A stretch of 64,000 nucleotides of DNA from Cyclobacterium sp. SYSU L10401 (GTDB lineage Bacteria > Bacteroidota > Bacteroidia > Cytophagales > Cyclobacteriaceae): positions 124,001 to 188,000 of the forward strand of contig NZ_WOFO01000004.1 of the NCBI RefSeq assembly GCF_010993705.1. The letters run 5' to 3'. Every line of letters begins with the position of its first letter. Within the stretch, counting starts at the first letter, position 1. This document shows, piece after piece, positions 47,742 to 56,616 of this stretch. The notes beneath the pieces were generated by a model, which did not search any database, was not told where the DNA came from, and saw only the letters and a program-made list of their open reading frames with translations. A program made the position numbers and the translations under genes.

Positions 47742-49072
47742 GCGATAAAAATTACTGGCTAAGCAGTGGGGTTTACACCATGATGCACCGGGCGGTGGAT
47801 TTTTTCCTGGGCTTTATAGGCTTCATGCTGCTGATCCGCCTCTTCTCACCGGACGAATTTGGAATTTGGGTTTTGCTGATCACGATCATATCCATCATTG
47901 ATATGGCCAGAAACGGCTTTGTACAAAATGGTTTGATCAAATTTTTCGTAGGGAAAAAGGATGCTGTACAGGGTAAGATTCAGACCGCATCCATTTGGTT
48001 GAATACGGCGCTAAGCTTGTTGATATTCATGCTTATCTGGCTGTTTGCTCTACCGCTGGAAAATATATTGAATGCACCGGGCCTATCCAAAATATTAAAA
48101 ATCTATTCCTGGGTGATTCCCCTGTTGATATTTCATACCCATAACCTGATATTGATGCAGGCCAGCTTTAATTTCAAAGCCTACTTTTTTGCCGGTATCA
48201 GTAAAAGCCTGCCTTTTTTTCTGGTAATTCTTATGGCTTACCTGAAATTCCTGGACCTGGACCTGATTGCGCTGGCCTGGTACCAAAACGGCGCCTTTTT
48301 ACTGGCTTCCCTAATGTCCGCCTATCAGGTGAGAAAGTATTTTGCGCTCCGGTGGATAGCCAGTTCCTATTGGCTCATTAAGTTATTCCATTTCGGGAAA
48401 TTCGTTTTTGGCACCAACCTTATTTCCATGCTCACCAACAGCCTGGATAAATTTTTACTTGGCGCCCTCCTTTCGCCGGTTCAGGTGGCCACGGCCAATA
48501 CAGCCGGCAGGGTGATGAACATGGTGGAGATTCCTGTCAACTCCATTGCCTCTATCAGCTACCCCAAAGCGGCCGAAGCCCATGACAAAAAGAGTTCGGA
48601 AGAGGTCGGGAAGTTATATGAAAAAACCCTGGGGATGATGCTGGCCCTGACAGTACCGTTTTGGATATTTTGCCTTGTTTTTGCCCACTACATCATCCTA
48701 ATCATTGCCGGAGAAACCTACTTGAATGCAGTGCCCTTTTTAAGGATCATCGCTTTCCTGGCTCTGATCAAACCCTTCGACAGGCAGTCCGGGGTTTTTC
48801 TGGATGCCATTGGCAAGCCCTTTTTTAATATGATCATGGTCTTCGGGACATTTATATACGGTGCAGGATTAAGCTGGCTTTTTATCCATTGGATGGGGCT
48901 ACTGGGAGCAGCTTACGGTTTGGTGATTGCCGTTTTTATCACGGCCTTAATCAAACATTTTATCTTGTCACGATACATCGACATCCGGATCTGGGCTTGT
49001 TGGGTTCAGGCAGCGAAAAACTATCCCCGGACCCTGAAAGAAATCAGAAGCAGGATCAGAAAACGAAGGTAG
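47738..49072 (+). CDS. Wzx-type oligosaccharide flippase
   Basis: A 444-residue polytopic membrane protein with about 12 hydrophobic segments. It has the Polysacc_synt family start (YTMMHRAVDFFLGFIGFMLL; LFSPDEFGIWVLLITI) and the middle motif NSLDKFLLGALLSPVQVATA (about 230-250). It would flip lipid-linked repeat units across the inner membrane for the Wzy-like protein two genes upstream and beyond. It is the last gene of the operon, overlaps the GT4 gene by 4 bp and ends 6 bp before a convergent gene. The C-terminus is basic (SRIRKRR). Confidence 0.92.
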   Translation: MSDKNYWLSSGVYTMMHRAVDFFLGFIGFMLLIRLFSPDEFGIWVLLITIISIIDMARNGFVQNGLIKFFVGKKDAVQGKIQTASIWLNTALSLLIFMLIWLFALPLENILNAPGLSKILKIYSWVIPLLIFHTHNLILMQASFNFKAYFFAGISKSLPFFLVILMAYLKFLDLDLIALAWYQNGAFLLASLMSAYQVRKYFALRWIASSYWLIKLFHFGKFVFGTNLISMLTNSLDKFLLGALLSPVQVATANTAGRVMNMVEIPVNSIASISYPKAAEAHDKKSSEEVGKLYEKTLGMMLALTVPFWIFCLVFAHYIILIIAGETYLNAVPFLRIIAFLALIKPFDRQSGVFLDAIGKPFFNMIMVFGTFIYGAGLSWLFIHWMGLLGAAYGLVIAVFITALIKHFILSRYIDIRIWACWVQAAKNYPRTLKEIRSRIRKRR

Positions 49073-49077
49073 GCCTT

Positions 49078-50307
49078 TCATTTCCATCGTTGCTTCAAGT
49101 GCTGAAACTCCCCTTTACGCTGCTCCCATAAAGGCTCAATATCCATGACTTCATTGTGGGTAGTGGCCATAAAATCCTTACTGGCTTTCCTGATGTGTAG
49201 CATGCCTGACAATTGCCCCCAGACGAAAAGCGGAATCTTTGGAATCGCTTTTAAAACTTTGTAAGGCGTCTTATTAAAGGTTAGAATGGCCAAAAAACCC
49301 AATGCAAATAAGCTTAAACAGCCCATAATAAGGAAAAAATAAGTCCATTTGACCCACAAAGCCAGGGTAGCCAGAAGGAGGGCTGCTCCTACCAACATCA
49401 CCATGGGAGGCATAGATACCATGATGGCAAAATAAATCCTGTTCCAATCTGCTCTGGTGATTCCCTTCAATAATAGCCTTAAAGACAATGGAAGCTGGGC
49501 AAAGTAACTGTTGAGCCACCTGCCTCTCTGCCTTCCAATCTGCTGGGCTGCTGTGACTTTTTCATCGAATATAATCGCTGCACCGGCATAGGCTATGCGA
49601 TGCCCATGCCCCACCAGTTGCAGTTGCAGGGATTTGTCCTCGGCTACTACTACTCCCTTTTCTTTCAGGACAAGCAATTCGTTGGAGATATTGGCCCTGT
49701 AAATCTCCCTTTCCATGGACATTCCTGAGCCTGCAATGGTGGAAGAAGAGCCCAATAAATAGGGCACATTTCTAACCGCAAAATCATAATAATACTCGCC
49801 CAATGCATCCAACGCAGCATAGGTTCCTGTAATATTCTTTGCAATTCTTTTTCCCTGCACTGCCTTAAATCCCATGGCGTGATACTGGTTAACTACCCTT
49901 AAAAAGTGCGCAGGAACCAGGTTATCCGGATCAAAAACCACCACATGGCGATGATTTTCTTTCATCGAACGCAAGGCCAGATCCAGAGAGGACACCTTGC
50001 TATGTAAAAAATTGTCTGGTTGCAGAATGGTTAACCTTGCATCAGTAACCGGTGCATTCAGGGGCTCCTTCAGCCCATCAGCTACCAGGTAAATGTGAAA
50101 ATGGGGATAATCCTGCTTCAGTAAAGAACGTACCAGCGGCCAGGCAATCTCACTTTCTTTATAGAGGGTGATCACACAGGCAAAATCGGTTGCAAATTCA
50201 GGTTCAGGATTCATCTTATCATTTCTGAAAACTGCCATAATCGCACTGATCAGTGGAAACAAAAGATAAAAACAGCAAATCCAGGTAATTATTTCAAACA
50301 GTACCAA
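49078..50307 (-). CDS. Membrane family 2 glycosyltransferase, hyaluronan/cellulose-synthase-like
   Basis: A 409-residue membrane glycosyltransferase. One N-terminal helix (6-28) is followed by the GT-A domain: CVITLYKESEIAWPLVRSL, VVFDPDNLVP with the metal-binding DxD-like site (about 124-131), the VAEDKSLQLQ segment and the QxxRW motif QRGRW (about 277-281). Three C-terminal helices follow (MVSMPPMVMLVGAALLLATL onward). This set is typical of processive synthases such as hyaluronan, cellulose and N-acetylglucosamine polymer enzymes. It lies opposite to the operon, 6 bp from the flippase gene, so it is separately expressed. It might be a second polymer system or a side-branch enzyme. Confidence 0.9.
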   Translation of the reverse strand: MVLFEIITWICCFYLLFPLISAIMAVFRNDKMNPEPEFATDFACVITLYKESEIAWPLVRSLLKQDYPHFHIYLVADGLKEPLNAPVTDARLTILQPDNFLHSKVSSLDLALRSMKENHRHVVVFDPDNLVPAHFLRVVNQYHAMGFKAVQGKRIAKNITGTYAALDALGEYYYDFAVRNVPYLLGSSSTIAGSGMSMEREIYRANISNELLVLKEKGVVVAEDKSLQLQLVGHGHRIAYAGAAIIFDEKVTAAQQIGRQRGRWLNSYFAQLPLSLRLLLKGITRADWNRIYFAIMVSMPPMVMLVGAALLLATLALWVKWTYFFLIMGCLSLFALGFLAILTFNKTPYKVLKAIPKIPLFVWGQLSGMLHIRKASKDFMATTHNEVMDIEPLWEQRKGEFQHLKQRWK

Positions 50308-50395
50308 GGCATCAAAAATTAATGGTTATTTTTAACCTAAATTTAAGGTTTCCAAAGTGGAATCCTTTTAGAATTTTAAGAAAATAACAGCCTGA

Positions 50396-51634
50396 ATGAA
50401 TAATTTTTCTATTTCCAGTCTGAAGGGCCTGCCTGTAGTCATGACCAGTATGTCACGCTGGGATGGAGATTTTTCTTCCGCTTCCTGGTCGCTGGCCAAG
50501 ACCTTTTCAAGAGAGCAGGTGGTCCTTTATGTGGATTATCCTTTTACAATTTTAGATTTTTTTAGAGAAAGAAAAAAGAAAGCGGTAAAGATCAGGCAAT
50601 CTGCCTTGCTTAGGGGTAAAAACTGCTTAAAACCCTTACCGGAATACAGCCCGTATTTGTTTGCGCTGACCCCTCCCCTGATGCTCCCGATCAATTGGCT
50701 GCCAAAAGGATTGATATATGATTTTCTGGCAGGATGGAATGACCGCAGGCTGGCCAAAAGTATCCAAAAGGGACTTAAAATATTGAATTCAGAAGAATTC
50801 CTATTCTTTAATTCCTTCAACCCACTTTATCTGAGCAAACTGCCAGTAAATTTTAAACCCAGGGCGGTTGTGTATCAATCCAGAGACAATATCCGTGCAC
50901 TGGAGCCCTATTTGAGAAAACATGGGGCTGAAAATGAAATTCAAGCCATACAGGTAGCAGATATAAGTCTGGCCACCTCCCGGCAACTACAGAAAGACCT
51001 GCAGCGGCTCTCTAATAAACAGGTGGCTTATTTTCCCAATGCGGCCGACTTTAATTTGTTCAAATCTGCCTATAATAGCGAATTGCCTAAACCCGCTGAT
51101 TTGAAAAATATTCCTTCACCGATCATTGGATATACCGGCAACATTTGCCATCGCCTGAATTACGACCTGATTGCTGAGATTTGCGTGGCAAACCCGGACA
51201 TCAGCCTGGTCATGGTTGGCCCAAGAAACCATCAGGGAAGCACCAATATTGACCTGGATAAAATCCCCAACCTGTACTTTACGGGGCCAAAAAAAATAGA
51301 GCAGTTGCCCGGCTACCTGGCACATTTTGATGCTTTGATTTTACCTTTTCTATGCAACGAGGTGACCAAAAGTATCTACCCGCTAAAAATCAATGAATAC
51401 CTGGCATCAGGTAAGCCCACCGTGGCTACTCCCTTCTCCGAAGACATACAGTCCTTCTTTCCTCTGATAAGGCTTGAAAATGACCCCACCGCTTTTGCCC
51501 TGGCAGTGAAGCAGGAGATTGCGGGTGACAATCCCGAAAAAGCTGAAAAAAGATATGCTGAGGCCTCTAAAAACACCTGGGAAGGAAGGGTAAGCCAGTT
51601 TTGGGATTTGCTGAATCAGACATTTTCGCTTTGA
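50396..51634 (+). CDS. GT4-like glycosyltransferase (TuaH-like style)
   Basis: A 412-residue GT-B glycosyltransferase with a weaker family signature than its neighbour. SPIIGYTGNICHRLNYDLIA (about 238-257) marks the start of the donor-binding domain. NLYFTGPKKIEQLPGYLAHF and the terminal sugar-binding segment SIYPLKINEYLASGKPTVAT (about 325-345) follow. The N-terminal region has VVMTSMSRWDGDFSSASW, the opening used by TuaH-like teichuronic-acid glycosyltransferases. It is divergent from the GT2 gene (88 bp gap) and its 3' end overlaps the convergent sugar transferase gene by 19 bp. The function in exopolysaccharide assembly is inferred from position. Confidence 0.85.
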   Translation: MNNFSISSLKGLPVVMTSMSRWDGDFSSASWSLAKTFSREQVVLYVDYPFTILDFFRERKKKAVKIRQSALLRGKNCLKPLPEYSPYLFALTPPLMLPINWLPKGLIYDFLAGWNDRRLAKSIQKGLKILNSEEFLFFNSFNPLYLSKLPVNFKPRAVVYQSRDNIRALEPYLRKHGAENEIQAIQVADISLATSRQLQKDLQRLSNKQVAYFPNAADFNLFKSAYNSELPKPADLKNIPSPIIGYTGNICHRLNYDLIAEICVANPDISLVMVGPRNHQGSTNIDLDKIPNLYFTGPKKIEQLPGYLAHFDALILPFLCNEVTKSIYPLKINEYLASGKPTVATPFSEDIQSFFPLIRLENDPTAFALAVKQEIAGDNPEKAEKRYAEASKNTWEGRVSQFWDLLNQTFSL

Positions 51635-52827
51635 AAAAGCGCTGGAATGGTACGCAGCAAAATTTTGATATCGAACCAAACAGAGAAGTTTTTAACGTAA
51701 TCGTTATCCAGGCTAAGCCGCTCCTCTTCGGACATTTCACCTCTCCCCCTTTTTTCTACCTGCCATAGACCTGTAATTCCTGCCGGCCCTAAAAAGCGCA
51801 GGGCATATTTATCTGTGGTGATTTTTTCAGCCTCATACAAGGGCAGTGGCCGGTTCCCTACCAATGACATATCACCCTTCAGTACATTCCATAGCTGTGG
51901 CAACTCGTCAATGCTGGTATTTCGGATAAATTTTCCAATTCTGGTAACTCTGGGATCATCTTTGATCTTGATAAAAGCCGCATCTTTATTGCTGTTCTTC
52001 TTTGCCAGAATGATTTTTTCACAAACCATTTGGTTATCATCATAGAGCGGCTGCAAGCAACCGCCCCCCGCCTGTTCACAAAATTCACAAAGCTCTTTTA
52101 CAGCCAGAGAACCAGGATCAGCTTGGCTCCTATTATTGCCTTCAACTATTGATTCCTCCGGTTGATTATATTGATTCAGGTGCTTCAGCTGTTGGAGCTT
52201 GCCATCTGCATCCGGATCCATGGATCTGAATTTGTAAAATTTAAATATGGTATATCCTGTTCCTACACGATAGGAATAATAAAATACAGGTCCTCTTGAT
52301 TCAAGTTTGATTAAAATGGCTACGATTAAAAATAATGGGGACAAGGCAATCAAAATCAATCCAGAGATCAAAACATCCATCAACCTCTTTATCAAAGGGA
52401 TTTTATAAGGCTTTACCTCGCTTATCTCACTTTCTTTAATGGTTTGTATGGGATGCTTGATTTGAAAGGCCAGTCGGGTGTTAAGTTTTTTCTTGTTGAT
52501 AGGTTTGACAAACAAATCGGAAACTCCTTTGGAAATGGCTTTGAGCACATCTTCCCTGTTGAACTTTTCCACAATAAGAAAGAAGGGTAGCTTTCCAAAA
52601 CCCAAATTTTGCAATGTCTTTTTTAAAGGGAGACCATGAACATCCTGCAAGGAGGCATCGCTTAGCACCAAACAAAATTTTTCGGGAGAAGTGGTAAGTT
52701 GGTTATAAAATATTATCCCATTGGAAAAAGTGACTATTTCAAAGCCCCCTCCCAAAGCCTGACCAACCGAATCAATTAACTGTTGACTTTCGGAAATCAA
52801 CGCAATTTTACGGGTGGTATTACTCAT
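51616..52827 (-). CDS. Receiver-domain/priming sugar transferase fusion with a Cys-rich insertion
   Basis: A 403-residue protein from the ATG at 52827. A start six codons upstream is possible but overlaps the regulator gene more. Residues 4-120 form a response-receiver-like domain with a conserved Asp57 in LSDAS and Lys108 in FVKPI, although the N-terminal acidic pair is missing. The Bac_transf priming enzyme follows: membrane segment (about 155-174), FYKFRSM with the catalytic region, and the closing DELPQLWNVLKGDMSLVGNR and GITGLWQVEKRGR. Between FRSM and DDPRVTRIGK lies an insertion of about 85 residues with four Cys spaced C-x2-C-x6-C-x11-C, a possible metal site. It would transfer the first sugar phosphate to undecaprenyl phosphate. 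Confidence 0.9.
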   Translation of the reverse strand: MSNTTRKIALISESQQLIDSVGQALGGGFEIVTFSNGIIFYNQLTTSPEKFCLVLSDASLQDVHGLPLKKTLQNLGFGKLPFFLIVEKFNREDVLKAISKGVSDLFVKPINKKKLNTRLAFQIKHPIQTIKESEISEVKPYKIPLIKRLMDVLISGLILIALSPLFLIVAILIKLESRGPVFYYSYRVGTGYTIFKFYKFRSMDPDADGKLQQLKHLNQYNQPEESIVEGNNRSQADPGSLAVKELCEFCEQAGGGCLQPLYDDNQMVCEKIILAKKNSNKDAAFIKIKDDPRVTRIGKFIRNTSIDELPQLWNVLKGDMSLVGNRPLPLYEAEKITTDKYALRFLGPAGITGLWQVEKRGRGEMSEEERLSLDNDYVKNFSVWFDIKILLRTIPALFQSENV

Positions 52828-53227
52828 GAACAGATTCCATGGCAAGTTTTCCAGCTCTCCTCAAGATGGAGTTGATCCTTGCTTCAAGTTCTTTGGGATT
52901 GAAAGGTTTTACCATAAAATCATCAGCTCCCAGATTTAAAATATCAATCTTTTTCTCAGATGATTCTGTTGCGGATAGGACGATCAATGGTATCTCTGAA
53001 AAAAATCCGCTAGAACGAATAAATTCAACGAATTCGGTCCCGTTGATATCAGGCATGTTCAAATCACAAATGATGATATCCGGCAGGTTACCTTCATGCA
53101 TGGTAGCAATGGCATCTGCAGGCTTGTTAAAAACGTTTACTTCAAACTTTTCCTTGAAATAATGCTGGATGATCAACAAAACGGAAGGCTCATCATCAAT
53201 GGCAAATAATCTATACCTGCTTTTCAT
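52820..53227 (-). CDS. Single-domain response regulator
   Basis: A 135-residue stand-alone receiver. It has IDDEP at the N-terminus, acceptor Asp55 in IICDLNMPDING, Ser/Thr in LSATES and Lys in FMVKPFNP, so all phosphorylation residues are present. No output domain follows; the C-terminus is a short helix. It overlaps the receiver/sugar transferase fusion gene by 8 bp on the same strand, so the two are translationally coupled. It may control the priming enzyme by protein contact or feed the two receivers from one kinase. No histidine kinase is adjacent; the 1364-residue kinase 13 kb away is one candidate. Confidence 0.92.
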   Translation of the reverse strand: MKSRYRLFAIDDEPSVLLIIQHYFKEKFEVNVFNKPADAIATMHEGNLPDIIICDLNMPDINGTEFVEFIRSSGFFSEIPLIVLSATESSEKKIDILNLGADDFMVKPFNPKELEARINSILRRAGKLAMESVHE

Positions 53228-53440
53228 GGCTACAAGTACTTAAAGGTGATACTTAAATGTAGCTAAAGGTAAATAGGTCTAGGCAAATAAAAAAAGGTTT
53301 TGTTATTTATTTTTAATTTAAAATAAAATATTTTTACAATTTGTATAGTTAAAATATGGATTTTTAATAAAATACAAAATTTAATATTTAAAAAACTAAT
53401 TATTGGGTTTAAAAAAACAAACGGCACTACATGCGTAAAA

Positions 53441-53480
53441 ACCAAAAAGGCATGGTTTCCACCATCGGAAACCATGCCTT
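53441..53480 (-). terminator. Intrinsic terminator of the UDP-glucuronate decarboxylase gene
   Basis: AAGGCATGGTTTCC (53447-53460) and GGAAACCATGCCTT (53467-53480) form a perfect 14-bp stem with loop ACCATC, followed on the minus strand by a T run. It is about 22 bp past the stop codon. Confidence 0.85.
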
Positions 53481-53501
53481 CATGTATCTATGGATTTTGA
53501 A

Positions 53502-54449
53502 TCAATACCCGCCTTCTTTCAATACCTGTTCAAAATAGCTGATCGTTTCTATCAGGCCTTCCTTCAATTGAACTTTAGGTTCCCATCCCAATTCCTTCCT
53601 GGCCAGATCTATCATAGGTTTCCGCTGCATGGGGTCATCCTGTGGGAGAGGAAGAAATTTCAACTTGCTTTTGGATCCGGTAAGTTCCAATACGTTTTCA
53701 GCCAGTTCCAGCATGGTAAATTCCACTGGGTTACCAATATTGACAGGTCCAATAAACCCCTCACGGCTGTTCATCAATAAGTGCATTCCCCGGATCAGAT
53801 CACTCACATAGCCGAAACTGCGGGTCTGTTTCCCGTCTCCAAAAATCGTAATGTCCTCCCCTTTCAATGCCTGCACAATAAAATTGCTTACTACCCGTCC
53901 ATCAGAAGGGTGCATCCTGGGGCCATAGGTATTAAAAATACGCATCACCTTGATGCTCAGCTTTTGCTGCCTGTGATAATCAAAAAACAAGGTCTCCGCA
54001 CACCTCTTGCCTTCGTCATAACAGGCCCTTGGTCCGGTTACGCTCACACTTCCCTTGTAAGATTCTGGTTGAGGATGAATTTCCGGATCGCCATATACCT
54101 CGCTGGTACTTGCTTGCAATATCCTGACTTTCAACCTCTTGGCAAGACCAAGCATGTTAATGGCACCCAATACGCTGGTCTTGGTGGTTTGTACAGGGTC
54201 AAATTGGTAGTGAACGGGACTGGCAGGGCATGCCAGATTGTAAATTTCATCTACTTCTACATATAGCGGAAGGGTAACATCATGCCTTAGGAATTCAAAA
54301 TTTTTATTGTCCAGCAAATGGTGGATATTTCTCCTCCTTCCGGTAAAAAGATTGTCGGCACACAAGACTTCATTCCCCTCACTCAAAAGTTTATCACAAA
54401 GGTGGCTGCCTAAAAATCCAGCTCCGCCGGTTACTAAAATCCTTTTCAT
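53502..54449 (-). CDS. uxs: UDP-glucuronate decarboxylase (UDP-xylose synthase)
   Basis: A 315-residue extended SDR enzyme that converts UDP-glucuronate to UDP-xylose with NAD. It shows the NAD motif [12 protein letters not shown] (residues 6-17) and [20 protein letters not shown], typical of UXS. The catalytic triad is the Ser/Thr in TSEVYGDP and the YxxxK of [11 protein letters not shown] (about 144-154). The conserved [10 protein letters not shown] and [11 protein letters not shown] segments follow. The length fits soluble bacterial UXS. A terminator follows and no partner UDP-glucose dehydrogenase is nearby. It may feed xylose or a xylose-derived sugar into the neighbouring exopolysaccharide. 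Confidence 0.93.
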   Translation of the reverse strand: MKRILVTGGAGFLGSHLCDKLLSEGNEVLCADNLFTGRRRNIHHLLDNKNFEFLRHDVTLPLYVEVDEIYNLACPASPVHYQFDPVQTTKTSVLGAINMLGLAKRLKVRILQASTSEVYGDPEIHPQPESYKGSVSVTGPRACYDEGKRCAETLFFDYHRQQKLSIKVMRIFNTYGPRMHPSDGRVVSNFIVQALKGEDITIFGDGKQTRSFGYVSDLIRGMHLLMNSREGFIGPVNIGNPVEFTMLELAENVLELTGSKSKLKFLPLPQDDPMQRKPMIDLARKELGWEPKVQLKEGLIETISYFEQVLKEGGY

Positions 54450-54545
54450 TTTTTTTAAATAATTGATTTAAAAACTAGCTCGTGGGTGTTTAAATTTAAA
54501 AACCAAAAATAACAATATATTTCCCATTGGTATAATATTTTTTTA

Positions 54546-54571
54546 AAGTAATTTGAAATTACTTACTTTTG
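54546..54571 (+). promoter_or_regulatory. Palindromic operator overlapping a candidate -7 box
   Basis: AAGTAATTTGAAATTACTT (54546-54564) is a perfect palindrome around a central G. It overlaps TACTTTTG (54564-54571), which fits the Bacteroidota -7 consensus TAnnTTTG. The ATG of the NIPSNAP gene is 50 bp downstream. A repressor bound here would block that promoter. Confidence 0.5.
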
Positions 54572-54621
54572 ACCAAAATTTTATTTCTAGAATCTGGTAT
54601 CCCATCCAAATTACATTTAAC

Positions 54622-55410
54622 ATGAACCAAAATAAACTTATCATTACCTCTCTGGTATTTCTTTTCACTTTTTCCCTCAGCTTCCTTTCCATTGCTCAGG
54701 ATGGTAAAAGAGACTTGTATGAGCTTAAAATTTACCATATAGCCAATGATGCTCAGGAGAAAATGGTAGACGAATACCTGAAATCTGCCTTTATTCCTGC
54801 CGCTCACCGGGCAGGAGTCAGTGAGGTAGGCGTATTTAAACCACTCCCCTCCGAGGAGGATGCGGGAGAAAAAATATATGTATTTCTTCCTTTTAAAAAT
54901 TCAAAAGCCTATTTCCAGTTCCAAAGCAAGTTGGACAAAGACCAAACTTATCAGAATGCCGGAAGAGATTATATTTATGCTGCCCATGACAATGCCCCGT
55001 TTGCCAGGATAGAGAGCCGGCTGCTACAAGCTTTTACCGGAAACCCCAGAATGAATACGCCAAACCTCACCGCTCCCAAAAGCCAGCGGGTTTACGAATT
55101 GAGAAGTTATGAAGCGGCTACCGAAAGACTCTACCGGCAAAAGGTAAAAATGTTTAACAGTGGTGAAATCGATATTTTTGATAAATTGGATTTTAATCCT
55201 GTCTTTTATGCAGAAACCCTTGCAGGTGGCACCATGCCCAATTTAATGTACCTGACTACATTTGAAAACATGGAAGAACGTGATGCACATTGGGATGCGT
55301 TTAGGGTTGACCCGGATTGGGAAGCCATGAAAGATCTGGAGGAATACCGCAATACGGTCTCCAAAAATGTCACCCGTCTATTACGACCAACTGATTATTC
55401 AGACTTTTAA
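54622..55410 (+). CDS. NIPSNAP family protein, exported
   Basis: A 262-residue protein from the ATG at 54622 (MNQNKLIITS), chosen over an upstream in-frame Met because a clean signal peptide follows (LVFLFTFSLSFLSIAQ). It contains two ferredoxin-like NIPSNAP modules. The first starts RDLYELKIYHIANDAQEKMV (about 30-50) and the second QRVYELRSYEAATERLYRQK (about 155-175). The matching EL-x-Y starts show internal duplication. DAHWDAFRVDPDWEAMKDLE near the end is the usual closing block. These proteins are small-molecule binding or vesicle-linked in other organisms; the bacterial role is unknown. A palindrome and -7 box precede it and a strong terminator follows. Confidence 0.85.
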   Translation: MNQNKLIITSLVFLFTFSLSFLSIAQDGKRDLYELKIYHIANDAQEKMVDEYLKSAFIPAAHRAGVSEVGVFKPLPSEEDAGEKIYVFLPFKNSKAYFQFQSKLDKDQTYQNAGRDYIYAAHDNAPFARIESRLLQAFTGNPRMNTPNLTAPKSQRVYELRSYEAATERLYRQKVKMFNSGEIDIFDKLDFNPVFYAETLAGGTMPNLMYLTTFENMEERDAHWDAFRVDPDWEAMKDLEEYRNTVSKNVTRLLRPTDYSDF

Positions 55411-55517
55411 ACCTGAAATATGCATTAGGAATACTATTGCAGACTGAAATTACTTCAAAATCAGCCTCCATAACGAAACCTAATACATAATCCGGATTAA
55501 ACCAGGTAAAAAAACAT

Positions 55518-55557
55518 AAAAAAGACCAGCCATTTCTGTCATGGCTGGTCTTTTTTT
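55518..55557. terminator. Bidirectional terminator between convergent genes
   Basis: AAAGACCAGCCAT and ATGGCTGGTCTTT form a perfect stem with loop TTCTGTC, flanked by A and T runs (55518-55557). It lies between the convergent NIPSNAP gene and the binding-protein gene and can serve both. Confidence 0.88.
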
Positions 55558-55561
55558 ATGG

Positions 55562-56419
55562 CTATTCCGTTACCACAAATGCTTCAGGGCTTATTTTTTT
55601 ATGAATCAGTTTCAAATCCCCCAATATTTCCATGGTCTTTACCAAATGAGCCTTTGAAACCTCGCTGTTGGTCGTCCAGTTGGTTTGCGAAATCCACTCC
55701 TTTACGTCTGCCAGTTCAAGCTGGTACCGATCACTGATGGGTTTTACATGTGCCTCTTTGTCCTGCATAATGGATAAATTAATGGCATAGACTGCATCCC
55801 TGATTTGCAAGGCCAGTGTTTTATTTTCCTTGAGCATGTTTTCAGAAGCCACCATGACAAAACAAGGCCAGGGAGTGGGGATTTCTCCTATCCTTCTGAA
55901 TAAACCTTTATCTACAAGCGGCTTGGTAGTATACTTCTCCCATAAAAATGCCTTGGGGCTGTTTTTTTTAAAAGCCTTGATGGCACCATCCAGGTTACCC
56001 GTGATTTCAAAATCCATTTCGCCGGCATCCCAACCCTCTTTTTGAGCCAGTAAATAGGTCATTAAATGGGAGCCAGACCCCATTCTACTGACCAAAAAAG
56101 GGACATTTTTCAAATCCGATACCTGGGTCAAATCGGATTTTGCCGGCACATGGATACCCCATTCCAATGGGGAATCGACATGAAAACCGATGATTTTGCC
56201 AGGATTACCTTCAATTTTGTCTTTGACAAAACTTTCCGTGAGCACAATGGCCAGGTCAGTGTTACCCTCCCGTAATGCCCTGTTCATGGCTCCTGATCCC
56301 CTCGATTCATTTTCCCACACCAGCTGTACATCACTGTCCAAAAAAGGTTGTGCTGCCACCAGCTGCTGCCAGGGGAAATTAAAATGCTCTGGTACACCTG
56401 TAATGCTGATTTTTTCCAT
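55562..56419 (-). CDS. Periplasmic-binding-fold protein (SsuA/NMT1-like), no signal peptide
   Basis: A 285-residue protein from the ATG at 56419 (MEKISITGVPEHFNFPW). The fold is that of ABC-transporter substrate-binding proteins for sulfonates, nitrate or thiamine precursors. Residues 40-70 include RGSGAMNRALREGNTDLAIV, a ligand-contact style, and SRMGSGSHLMTYLLAQKEGW (about 110-130) is the typical anion-binding loop. No signal peptide or lipobox is present. The protein would stay in the cytoplasm and cannot serve as a standard periplasmic receptor; no permease or ATPase gene is adjacent. Some such cytosolic homologues may be enzymes or sensors. I cannot name the ligand. Confidence 0.78.
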   Translation of the reverse strand: MEKISITGVPEHFNFPWQQLVAAQPFLDSDVQLVWENESRGSGAMNRALREGNTDLAIVLTESFVKDKIEGNPGKIIGFHVDSPLEWGIHVPAKSDLTQVSDLKNVPFLVSRMGSGSHLMTYLLAQKEGWDAGEMDFEITGNLDGAIKAFKKNSPKAFLWEKYTTKPLVDKGLFRRIGEIPTPWPCFVMVASENMLKENKTLALQIRDAVYAINLSIMQDKEAHVKPISDRYQLELADVKEWISQTNWTTNSEVSKAHLVKTMEILGDLKLIHKKISPEAFVVTE

Positions 56420-56541
56420 AAACAAAGATATAAGGAAATTTTATAGTTTCTAACCGATTATAGGAGGCTACCTATACTTGCTTTCTTCGGTCAAATGGTT
56501 TTTTTCAGCCAATTTATAAGGCAATTGTTCAGCGGTATTCA

Positions 56542-56549
56542 TATCTTTG
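56542..56549 (+). promoter_or_regulatory. Possible -7 box upstream of the aldolase gene
   Basis: TATCTTTG fits the TAnnTTTG consensus 67 bp before the ATG at 56617. An upstream TTTG at the usual spacing was not found, so support is weak. Confidence 0.3.
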
Positions 56550-56616
56550 AATTCTAGTTACCATTTAAACCCTTAAAAGGGAAATCAACAATTAATTCAA
56601 CCGTAAATCATTCAAT

